Assembly (NCBI GenBank): GCA_030430835.1
Contig: JAUIKJ010000059.1
Span: 1-10,909, forward strand
DNA from: Candidatus Hydrogenedentota bacterium
Lineage (GTDB): Bacteria > Hydrogenedentota > Hydrogenedentia > Hydrogenedentales > JAEUWI01
DNA: 10,909 bases
Reading direction: 5' to 3'
In this document: positions 1-6,715 of the stretch, piece after piece
How positions within the stretch are numbered: position 1 is the first letter of the stretch
Layout: the number at the start of each line of letters is the position of its first letter
The notes under the pieces: generated by a model
Told to the model about the DNA's origin: nothing
What the model saw: the letters and a program-made list of their open reading frames with translations, nothing else
Database searches by the model: none
Position numbers and translations under genes: made by a program

Positions 1-2
1 CC

Positions 3-464
3 AAAATGTCGCGCAGTGAAATGAACCGGATCCGGAACCAGGAGATTGGGTTCGTATTTCAGTTTTATCACCTCTTGCCGGAGTTTAGCGCGCTGGAGAA
101 CACGATGATGCCCGCGCTTGCCGCGGGGCAGACGCGGGCCCTTTGCCGCGAACGCGCCGAGGCCGCGCTGGAGAAGGTGGGCCTGCGCGAGCGCATGACG
201 CACAAGCCGGGACAGCTCAGCGGTGGTGAACAGCAGCGCGTGGCGATTGCCCGGGCGCTCTTCAACGAGCCGGGCGTGGTGCTCTGTGACGAGCCTACCG
301 GCAATCTCGACGAGCACACGGGCACGGGAATCGTGGAGCTGCTCTTCGAGTTGAACACCACCGACCACGCGACCCTCGTTATTGTCACCCACGACGATGC
401 CCTTGCGGCACGCGCCCACCGCTGGATCCAGATCCACGATGGGCAGGCCTCCGTTCGCAAGTAA
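3..464 (+). CDS. lolD: LolD-type ABC transporter ATP-binding protein, 3' part
   Basis: This is the C-terminal two thirds of an ABC ATPase, open at the left edge of the window; the Walker A loop must lie upstream. Visible in order are the Q-loop stretch GFVFQFYHLLPEF, the ABC signature LSGGEQQRVAIARAL, the Walker B segment VVLCDEPTGNLD and the switch histidine in VIVTHD. The QFYHLLPEF wording around the Q-loop is typical of LolD, the ATPase of the LolCDE complex that releases lipoproteins from the inner membrane. MacB-type and other FtsE-like ATPases are close relatives and remain possible. The ATG at position 6 is internal to the domain and is not the real start. The membrane subunit is not seen downstream, so in this genome it probably lies upstream. 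The end of the protein is complete and of normal length for the family. Confidence 0.85.
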   Translation, partial: KMSRSEMNRIRNQEIGFVFQFYHLLPEFSALENTMMPALAAGQTRALCRERAEAALEKVGLRERMTHKPGQLSGGEQQRVAIARALFNEPGVVLCDEPTGNLDEHTGTGIVELLFELNTTDHATLVIVTHDDALAARAHRWIQIHDGQASVRK

Positions 465-494
465 CCGGCCCGCAGCCCTGACCTCGCGCCGATT

Positions 495-518
495 AACATG
501 AGCGCTTGTCATGTTTTT
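495..518 (+). terminator. Possible weak intrinsic terminator after the ABC gene
   Basis: A seven-base inverted repeat, AACATGA at 495-501 and TCATGTT at 509-515, encloses a seven-base loop and runs into five Ts (514-518). It lies 30 bases after the ABC ATPase stop codon. The stem is AT-rich and so weak, and the T run overlaps its 3' arm. It is plausible as a terminator separating the ABC gene from the cold-shock transcription unit, but not certain. Confidence 0.35.
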
Positions 519-580
519 CAAGCACAAGAGCTTTCATTGATTCTCGTATCTAACCTCAGTTCAACAGTTTATCTACTATA

Positions 581-609
581 TTGACAGATTTCCCTTTGCG
601 GTCTATCCT
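581..609 (+). promoter_or_regulatory. Sigma70-like promoter of the cold-shock gene
   Basis: A perfect -35 hexamer TTGACA (581-586) is followed after 17 bases by TATCCT (604-609), four of six matches to TATAAT. The site lies in an AT-rich island (about 510-610) in otherwise GC-rich DNA. Transcription would start near 616, giving an untranslated leader of roughly 85-90 bases before the cold-shock ATG at 703. The assignment is by motif match only. Confidence 0.6.
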
Positions 610-686
610 AACTGTTGGATTTGGATTAGGAGGAACTGGCGGCGCCGTGGTCCGAGGCTTGTGCTGGCGACGCCACCGGTTGGAAC

Positions 687-693
687 GAGGGAG
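687..693 (+). promoter_or_regulatory. Ribosome binding site fixing the cold-shock start
   Basis: GAGGGAG at 687-693 ends nine bases before the ATG at 703. The alternative in-frame starts, GTG at 661 and ATG at 721, have no comparable purine tract at a suitable distance, so 703 is chosen. A second strong AGGAGG tract at 628-633 lies too far upstream to serve 703. Confidence 0.6.
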
Positions 694-702
694 TACTTGG
701 TG

Positions 703-927
703 ATGTCCGACACACAGACGATGGCAGAGCACGGGAAGGTGAAATGGTTCAGCGATCAGAAAGGTTACGGGTTCATTCTTCGGGATGATGGTCAAGATGT
801 CTTCGTACATCATTCGGCCATTAAGATGGAAGGCTTCCGCACATTGCGCGAAGGCGACGACGTCGCCTATGAATTGCGCGATGGTGACAAGGGCCCGCAA
901 GCGGTCAATGTCATGAAGGAAGAATGA
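703..927 (+). CDS. Cold-shock domain protein (CspA family)
   Basis: This 74-residue protein is essentially one cold-shock domain, an OB-fold that binds single-stranded RNA or DNA and acts as an RNA chaperone in the cytoplasm. The domain begins at about residue 10 (GKVKWFSDQKGYGFI). It has the RNP1-type motif KGYGFI, the RNP2-type motif DVFVHHSAI, the later GFRTLREGDDVAYEL strand region and the terminal GPQAVNV strand, all in family order. Length is normal for a single-domain Csp with a short N-terminal extension (SDTQTMAEH). It appears monocistronic, with its own promoter at 581-609 and a strong terminator at 976-1014. Whether it is induced by cold or constitutive cannot be told, but the leader of about 85 bases is compatible with post-transcriptional control. 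Confidence 0.93.
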   Translation: MSDTQTMAEHGKVKWFSDQKGYGFILRDDGQDVFVHHSAIKMEGFRTLREGDDVAYELRDGDKGPQAVNVMKEE

Positions 928-934
928 GGAGGGA

Positions 935-961
935 GGCATCCGGTTAGGGAGGCCGGATGCC
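935..961 (+). other. GC-rich stem-loop downstream of the cold-shock gene
   Basis: GGCATCCGG (935-943) pairs perfectly with CCGGATGCC (953-961) across a nine-base loop, starting seven bases after the cold-shock stop codon. No T run follows, so it is not itself a standard terminator. It precedes the real terminator hairpin and may protect the 3' end of a short mRNA from exonucleases. Confidence 0.6.
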
Positions 962-975
962 GATTTGCAGCGCAA

Positions 976-1014
976 CGCGCGGCCTTGCCACGATGGCGGG
1001 CCGCGCGTTTTTTT
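976..1014 (+). terminator. Strong intrinsic terminator of the cold-shock gene
   Basis: A nine-base perfect stem, CGCGCGGCC at 976-984 with GGCCGCGCG at 999-1007, is followed at once by seven Ts (1008-1014). The loop holds a further four-base pairing (GCCA with TGGC, 987-990 and 994-997), so the whole element folds as an extended hairpin. This is a textbook Rho-independent terminator about 50 bases after the cold-shock stop codon. Confidence 0.9.
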
Positions 1015-1044
1015 GTATAGGCGCGGATTGCCCCGGAGTTTTTC

Positions 1045-3678
1045 ATGTTCGCCACCAGCTGTCTGGTCCTGCTTGCGGGCCTTGCCGCGCCGCTGCCCGC
1101 GGCCGTGCCGCCGGTGCTGCTCGATGCGCCGGTGAACGCGACCTGGTGTGCGAACCACGCCGAGGCGTGGGCGGCGCGTGGCTTCGGCGGATTCCTTTTT
1201 CCGGGCATCGTTGATTTGCTGACGGTGGCGGACGAGGACCGGGATTCCCATCTCATTCACCGCAACGATCCGCTGCTGCGCGAGATCGGCCTTGCGCAGC
1301 GCCGGCTGGCGAACGCGGGCATCGGCCACAACTTTCTCGCGATCGATATCGCGCCCAACCTCACCTGGTTCTCCGGCAAGCGCCTCGCCCGGATTGCCGA
1401 GCAACGTTTTCGGCGGGCGGGCGCCTTTGCGCGCGATGCGGAATTGCGCGGTGTGTCGGTGCATCTGGACGGTGCCGCGCCGCTTTTCGATTTGCGTTGG
1501 GAGGCCTACACCCTCGATACGCACGGCGTTCGCGCGGCGCGCGAGGCCGCGCGGAGTTTCGGCCGGCGCAGCCTGCGCGCGCTCTTTCGTGAATTTCAGG
1601 GTGCGGAGATCCTGATTGTGGTCGACAACCTGGCCGAAGCGGGTCCACTCTGCCATGAACTTCTTTACGGCATGATTGAGTCCATCGGCCTCGCCCGATC
1701 TATCCGACTGCACCTGGCGCTTCCCTTCGATGCCACACTGGACCATGCGGCCTTCGCCGACGCGCTTCGTTCGGTGAAGGACGACGTGGAGCGCCGGATC
1801 GGCGCGGCGGGGCTGCAGGATACCTGGCAGGATGCAGGCAGCCTCGTGCCGTCCCTTGCGCCTTTCGCAGCAGAGGCGGCACTGGTTTCGGCCGCAGACT
1901 TTCGAGAAAGCATGCTGGCGGCCAAACTCCACGCCGCTCACTATGTGCTTTGCCGCGGCACCGGCGGCGGCTGGTACGGCATCGATCCCGAGGAAGCGGC
2001 GGAGTACGGTGTGTTGCATCAGCAGGGCGCGGGCGCGGTGCGCGCGGCAAGCGCCGTGGCCGATGCCGCAAGCTATGGTGTTGCGACTCCCATCGACACG
2101 ATGGAGCGCGTTGGTCCGGCGGCGACCGTGTCGGACGCCTACGTGCTCCGTAGCGGGGACCGTGCCGCGGCAATCCTGTGGGAGGGCCATGAAGCGGGAC
2201 TGCAGATCGAGAACCGGACTGGCCTCGTGCACGCCGTTTTTCTGGAGGATGGCAGCGACGCGTACTTTACGCCCCGCGACGGCGTGGTGGAACTTCCGCC
2301 GCTTCCCGGGCCGGTTGTGCTGTCCGGCCTGCCGCTCGCTGCCTGGGCCGTGCCCGCCGGAATGTACTTCGACACGAGCGGTCCCGGCGCCGCCACGGAG
2401 CGTGGTCTGCCGGTGCGCTTCGGGCTACACAACCCCACGACCACGCGTCTCGGCGGTACGCTGACCATCGACCTTGATCCGGGCATGTCGATTGGCGCGG
2501 ATCGCTTTCCGCTGCGCCTCGATCCCGGGGAACACATGGAGATGAGGCGGACCCTGCGGGGGGTGAAGCTCACGGGGCGGCCTGTGCAGGCACAACTCAA
2601 TCTCATCACCGACGCCGGGGCGATCTTCACCCGCAGGCTCATCACGCCGCAGGTCTCGCGATGGGTAACGACGGATTGGCGTGACGGTGCGATTGTCGGT
2701 ATGCCCGCTGTAGCCGATCTTGACGGCGACGGCGACGACGAGGTCTTGGTGGCCACCGCGCGCGGTGAACTGACCGCCTACAGCGTGCAGGGCACGGAGC
2801 GCTGGACCCGCCGCTACCGGACGAGCTTCGTTACCGGGCCCGCGGTGGGTGTGCTGGGGCGAAGCGGGGTGCGCATCGCGGTCGTGGACGACACGCGCCG
2901 CGTCTGGATACTCGATCGCAGCGGTGTGCCCTTCAGCCGAACGCCGATCGAGGGGGACGCAGCGGGGCCTCCCGCCTTCCTTCCCGAGGGTGACGGGATG
3001 TTGACGGGAATCTTTGCGGTGCCCTTGCAGGACGGCGGTATTGCCGCGGTGACCACCACGGGTGCGGGTGCGTGGCAGGTGCCGATGTTTCGGGCCAGCG
3101 AGAACGACGCGCCGCAACTGGTCCGCGCCGTCGATGCGGATGTCCACCTTCTGTATGCCTACCACAAGGATACGGTGGTGCGCCTGCATGCGGACGGCCG
3201 CAGTGACTGGCAGCAGACCCTTGACGCGCCTTGCGGTGCGCCGCCGGTCTACGTGCCCACGGCGACCGGCGCACACTTGGTGGCGCCCCTGCGCACCGGT
3301 GCCATTCAGGTCCTTGAAGCCTGGGGCGGCGCATCGGAGTACTTGCTGGACCCTGGCGACGGCCAGGCTGCGCGGACGCTTGCCGTGGTGCCTGGTGGAG
3401 ACGAGACCGCGCCCGAACTGCTGGCCGTGTACGACGACGCGATCCGGCGGATCACGCTGGCGGGCGATGTGCAGGCGGAATCCGCTACGGGCACAACACT
3501 GGGGGGCGAGGCCGCGCTGCTGCTGCACCCCGCGGTGACGGTGATACAGGAGACGACCGGCGAACCGTCCGGGACAGGCGCTGCCGAGGCGCTTGCGGCG
3601 TCTCTGACCGCGCTGAATCTGGATCGTCCGACGATTTACCTGGGGAGTGCGTCCGTGGCGATACGGTCGCGCCGGTGA
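1045..3678 (+). CDS. Large exported multidomain protein with barrel-like and FG-GAP/PQQ-like propeller regions
   Basis: No characterised family is recognised for this 877-residue protein, but several regions can be read. Residues 1-20 form a plausible signal peptide. Residues about 30-330 alternate hydrophobic strands and helices, with wording such as GFGGFLFPGI, GHNFLAIDIA and ELRGVSVHLDG; this resembles a glycosidase-like TIM barrel, with D142 at a strand end as a possible active-site acid (inference). Residues about 453-545 look like a beta-sandwich of the NEW3/CARDB kind (GLPVRFGLHNP and repeated strands). From about 550 to 800 there are repeated propeller-like blades, starting with the calcium-loop motif DLDGDGDDE (558-566) and continuing with GVRIAVVDDTRRVWILD and VHLLYAYHKDTVVRLHADG. 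ATG 1045 has GGAG six bases upstream and an in-frame stop at 1018, so the start is secure. It is probably periplasmic or on the cell surface. The substrate is unknown. Confidence 0.85.
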   Translation: MFATSCLVLLAGLAAPLPAAVPPVLLDAPVNATWCANHAEAWAARGFGGFLFPGIVDLLTVADEDRDSHLIHRNDPLLREIGLAQRRLANAGIGHNFLAIDIAPNLTWFSGKRLARIAEQRFRRAGAFARDAELRGVSVHLDGAAPLFDLRWEAYTLDTHGVRAAREAARSFGRRSLRALFREFQGAEILIVVDNLAEAGPLCHELLYGMIESIGLARSIRLHLALPFDATLDHAAFADALRSVKDDVERRIGAAGLQDTWQDAGSLVPSLAPFAAEAALVSAADFRESMLAAKLHAAHYVLCRGTGGGWYGIDPEEAAEYGVLHQQGAGAVRAASAVADAASYGVATPIDTMERVGPAATVSDAYVLRSGDRAAAILWEGHEAGLQIENRTGLVHAVFLEDGSDAYFTPRDGVVELPPLPGPVVLSGLPLAAWAVPAGMYFDTSGPGAATERGLPVRFGLHNPTTTRLGGTLTIDLDPGMSIGADRFPLRLDPGEHMEMRRTLRGVKLTGRPVQAQLNLITDAGAIFTRRLITPQVSRWVTTDWRDGAIVGMPAVADLDGDGDDEVLVATARGELTAYSVQGTERWTRRYRTSFVTGPAVGVLGRSGVRIAVVDDTRRVWILDRSGVPFSRTPIEGDAAGPPAFLPEGDGMLTGIFAVPLQDGGIAAVTTTGAGAWQVPMFRASENDAPQLVRAVDADVHLLYAYHKDTVVRLHADGRSDWQQTLDAPCGAPPVYVPTATGAHLVAPLRTGAIQVLEAWGGASEYLLDPGDGQAARTLAVVPGGDETAPELLAVYDDAIRRITLAGDVQAESATGTTLGGEAALLLHPAVTVIQETTGEPSGTGAAEALAASLTALNLDRPTIYLGSASVAIRSRR

Positions 3679-3688
3679 TTCTGCGGCC

Positions 3689-3717
3689 TTGGCCCCGGCG
3701 TGTGCATTCGCTATGAT
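3689..3717 (+). promoter_or_regulatory. Probable promoter of the PSD1-DUF1501 operon
   Basis: TTGGCC (3689-3694, four of six matches to the -35 consensus) and TATGAT (3712-3717, five of six to the -10 consensus) are separated by 17 bases. Transcription would start near 3724, between the stop of the upstream gene (3678) and the ATG at 3760. This placement supports 3760 over the in-frame GTG at 3700 as the start of the next gene. Confidence 0.5.
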
Positions 3718-3759
3718 GGCGGTCGCCCCGCGAGTCCAGAAAAACTACGGGATCCAGAA

Positions 3760-6696
3760 ATGCTGCGAGCGTTACACCATTGCGTCCTAGGTTGCCTGCT
3801 ATTGATGGCGACGGCGATGCCTTCCGCCGTGTTCGCCGAGGCCCCTGTAGACTTCAACCGCGATATTCGGAAGATCCTGTCCAACAACTGTTTTCAGTGT
3901 CATGGCCCCGACGCGGAGACCCGCGAGGCCGGGCTGCGGCTGGATAACTTTGCGGGGGCGACGGCCGATGGCGCCATCGTTCCGGGGGACGCGGCCGCGA
4001 GCGAGGTCATGCGCCGCATCGCGTCGGAGGACCCGGGCGACCTGATGCCGCCGCCCGACTCGGGCAAGGTTTTGACCGCATCGGAGCGGGCGGCACTCGC
4101 CGCGTGGATTGATGACGGCGCGGCGTACGCGCAGCACTGGGCCTTTGTGCCGCCTTCGCGTCAACCGCTGCCGCCGGTAAAGGCCTTCACCTGGCCGCGG
4201 AACGGGATCGACAACTTTATTCTTGCGCGGCTGGAGGCGGAGGGGCTTGCACCGTCGGCCGAAGCAGACAGGAATACCCTGATCCGTCGCGTCACGCTGG
4301 ACCTCACCGGCCTGCCCCCGACCCCCGAGGCGGTGGCCGCCTTCGTTGCCGACACGGCGCCGGGTGCCTACGAACGCCTGGTCGAGCGGCTGCTTGATTC
4401 GCCGCGCTACGGCGAACGCTGGGCGCAGCTGTGGCTCGACATGGCACGCTACGCCGACACGAAAGGCTACGAGGCGGATCGCGATCGCCCGATGTGGCGC
4501 TACCGCGACTGGGTGATCGACGCCTTCAACCGCGACCTGCCCTTTGATGAATTTACGATTGAACAGATCGCGGGGGACCTGCTGCCGGATGCCCGTCCGG
4601 ATCAGATCCTTGCGACGGCCTTTCACCGCAATACCATGACCAACGACGAAGGCGGTACGGACGACGAGGAGTTTCGCAATGCCGCGATCGTGGATCGCGT
4701 GAACACGACGATGCAAGTGTGGATGGGGATGACGATGGCCTGCGCGCAGTGCCATACCCACAAATACGATCCGATCACCCAGGAAGAGTACTACCGCTTT
4801 TTCGCGATTCTGAACCAGACGGCCGACAGCGACCGGAACGACGAGGCCCCGCTGATGGCCGCGCCAACGGCAGCGCAGGCCCAGGCACGCCGTGTCTTAC
4901 AGGCACGGCACGACGATGCGACGGAGCAGCTGCATGCGGCGGCGCGGTCGCTGGCGTCCGAACGCGCCACGTGGGAGGCGTCGGTACTGGAGAGCAGCGC
5001 GCACTTGCTGGCCTTTGGCGATTGGCAGGTGCTGGGTCCCGTGCCGGGCGACAATCCGAAGGAACTCTTCGATACGGCCTTTGCCTTCGAGACCGCGCCG
5101 GAATTGGGAAAGACCTGGGATGGTGGGTATCGCTACGCGCCGCGGGAAGGACTCGAGGACGGCAAAGTCTACAGCCTGCCCGGCACGAGCGTGGAGGCCA
5201 ACCTCTTCTTTCGGGAGATTGAGAGTCCGGCTGCGCGGGAAGTCACCCTGTACTTCGGGAGTGACGACGGCATCAAGGTGTGGCTAAACGGCGACGTGGT
5301 GCTGGAGCACTACGTGGGCCGGAAGGTGGAGGCAGACCAGGAACGGGTGATCGTGCCGCTTCGGGCGGGCACCAACACCCTCGTCGCGAAAGTGGTCAAC
5401 ATGGGCGCGGGACATGGTTTCTACTTTCGCGCCGGCGCGTATCTGCCCGCGGAACTGCTTGCGATTCTGAAGACCGCGCCGGCCGATCGCAGTGCGGCGG
5501 ATGCGCAGGCCCTCGATGCGTACTACGCCGGGCACGCGCCCGAACTCGCGCCGCTCCGTGAGCGGGTCGCGGCGATCGCCGCAGAGATTGAAGCCGTCGA
5601 CGCGTCCATTCCGCAGATTCCGATCATGCGCGCATTGCCCGCGGAGGCGCGGCGGACGACACACATTCAGCTTCGGGGTAGTTTCCTCGATCTCGGCGAG
5701 GAGGTGGAGCCGGGCGTTCCCGCGGTCTTTCACGCATTGCCCGCCGATGCACCACCCGACCGGCTGGCACTGGCGCGTTGGCTCGTTAGCCGCGACAACC
5801 CGCTGACGGCGCGCGTGCTGGCGAATCGTTTCTGGGCGCAGTTCTTCGGGGTCGGCCTCGTCGAGACGGGGGAAGACTTTGGCATTCAGGGCACACCGCC
5901 CTCGCATCCCGCGTTGCTCGACTGGTTGGCCGTTGTGTTCATGGATCAGGACTGGAGCATGAAGGCACTGTGCCGCACCATCGTCACCTCGGCGACCTAC
6001 CGGCAAAGCTCCCGCGTGACGCCGGCATTGCTGGAGCAGGATCCCTACAACCGTTTGCTTGCGCGGGGGCCACGCTTCCGGCTGGAGGCGGAGATGGTGC
6101 GCGATCAGGCGCTTGCGGTGGCGGGGCTGCTGAGCGAAAAGATGCGTGGGCCGTCCGTGATGCCGTACCAGCCCGATGGCGTTTGGCAAGTGGTCTACAG
6201 CGGCGATCAATGGAAGACGAGCCGCGGTGAGGACCAGTATCGGCGGGGCCTTTACACCTACTGGCGGCGCACCGCGCCCTATCCCTCGATGGTTGCCTTC
6301 GATGCGCCCTCGCGCGAGGTGTGCGAGGTGCGGCGGATCCGGACGAACACGCCGCTGCAGGCACTGGTGACCCTGAACGATCCGGTGTACGTGGAGGCGG
6401 CGCAGGCGCTGGCGCGGCGCATCGTGGCCGAGGGGGGCGCGAGCGTCGCTGAGCGCGTCAACTTCGCCTTTGAATGCGTGCTGGCGCGGCGTCCGGTGGC
6501 GAAGGAAGCCTTTGCGGTGGCGGGGCTGTTTCGTTCCGAGCAGGCAAACTTCGCGGCGGATCCCGGCGCGGCGGAGCAGATGGCGACGAATCCGCTGGGC
6601 GAAGCGGCGGAGGGTGCGGACCTGGTGGAGCTTGCGGCGTGGACAGTGGTGGCGAACGTGCTGCTGAATCTTGACGAAGCGATGACGAAGATCTGA
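3760..6696 (+). CDS. Secreted PSD1/DUF1549/DUF1553 cytochrome-like protein with PA14-like insert
   Basis: This 978-residue protein has the family's standard order. Residues 1-26 are a signal peptide. A planctomycete-type cytochrome c domain (PSD1) follows, with C44-F-Q-C47-H48 as haem site and a methionine in DLMPPPDSG as likely axial ligand. DUF1549 spans about 148-357 and contains a second CxxCH (C328, C331, H332) in MACAQCHTHKYDPI. A charged, probably coiled segment (367-413) leads to a PA14-like or carbohydrate-binding-like beta region (about 421-561, LYFGSDDGIKVWLNGDVV). The link motif HIQLRGSFLDLGEEVEPGVP (634-653) and DUF1553 (about 665-930, with NRFWAQFFGVGLVETGEDFG and RTNTPLQALVTLNDP) complete it. 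The ATG at 3760 begins the signal peptide. The family's reaction is not established; roles in degrading complex organic matter at the cell surface have been suggested. It is followed after 19 bases by the DUF1501 gene, its usual partner. Confidence 0.93.
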   Translation: MLRALHHCVLGCLLLMATAMPSAVFAEAPVDFNRDIRKILSNNCFQCHGPDAETREAGLRLDNFAGATADGAIVPGDAAASEVMRRIASEDPGDLMPPPDSGKVLTASERAALAAWIDDGAAYAQHWAFVPPSRQPLPPVKAFTWPRNGIDNFILARLEAEGLAPSAEADRNTLIRRVTLDLTGLPPTPEAVAAFVADTAPGAYERLVERLLDSPRYGERWAQLWLDMARYADTKGYEADRDRPMWRYRDWVIDAFNRDLPFDEFTIEQIAGDLLPDARPDQILATAFHRNTMTNDEGGTDDEEFRNAAIVDRVNTTMQVWMGMTMACAQCHTHKYDPITQEEYYRFFAILNQTADSDRNDEAPLMAAPTAAQAQARRVLQARHDDATEQLHAAARSLASERATWEASVLESSAHLLAFGDWQVLGPVPGDNPKELFDTAFAFETAPELGKTWDGGYRYAPREGLEDGKVYSLPGTSVEANLFFREIESPAAREVTLYFGSDDGIKVWLNGDVVLEHYVGRKVEADQERVIVPLRAGTNTLVAKVVNMGAGHGFYFRAGAYLPAELLAILKTAPADRSAADAQALDAYYAGHAPELAPLRERVAAIAAEIEAVDASIPQIPIMRALPAEARRTTHIQLRGSFLDLGEEVEPGVPAVFHALPADAPPDRLALARWLVSRDNPLTARVLANRFWAQFFGVGLVETGEDFGIQGTPPSHPALLDWLAVVFMDQDWSMKALCRTIVTSATYRQSSRVTPALLEQDPYNRLLARGPRFRLEAEMVRDQALAVAGLLSEKMRGPSVMPYQPDGVWQVVYSGDQWKTSRGEDQYRRGLYTYWRRTAPYPSMVAFDAPSREVCEVRRIRTNTPLQALVTLNDPVYVEAAQALARRIVAEGGASVAERVNFAFECVLARRPVAKEAFAVAGLFRSEQANFAADPGAAEQMATNPLGEAAEGADLVELAAWTVVANVLLNLDEAMTKI

Positions 6697-6715
6697 GGCG
6701 AGGTATACTGATTCG

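Noticed and set aside
661..702. GTG at 661 as the start of the cold-shock protein
   Set aside because: No ribosome binding site at a proper distance precedes it, and the added 14 residues are unlike cold-shock proteins; 703 has GAGGGAG nine bases upstream.
556..2232. A 558-codon open frame on the minus strand
   Set aside because: It runs opposite the cold-shock gene, its terminator and the first third of the gene at 1045-3678. Its translation is Arg/Gly/His-rich with no domain wording, as expected for the antisense of GC-rich coding DNA, whereas the plus strand has clear proteins.
3700..3759. Upstream in-frame GTG start for the PSD1 gene
   Set aside because: The first 20 residues from 3700 are charged and would bury the signal peptide, and the segment overlaps a likely promoter with its transcription start near 3724. 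ATG 3760 begins a clean signal peptide.
6704..6709. TATACT before the DUF1501 gene as an internal promoter
   Set aside because: The nearest -35-like element, TTGACG at 6671-6676, is 27 bases away, too far, and position -35 proper shows no match; co-transcription with the PSD1 gene is simpler.
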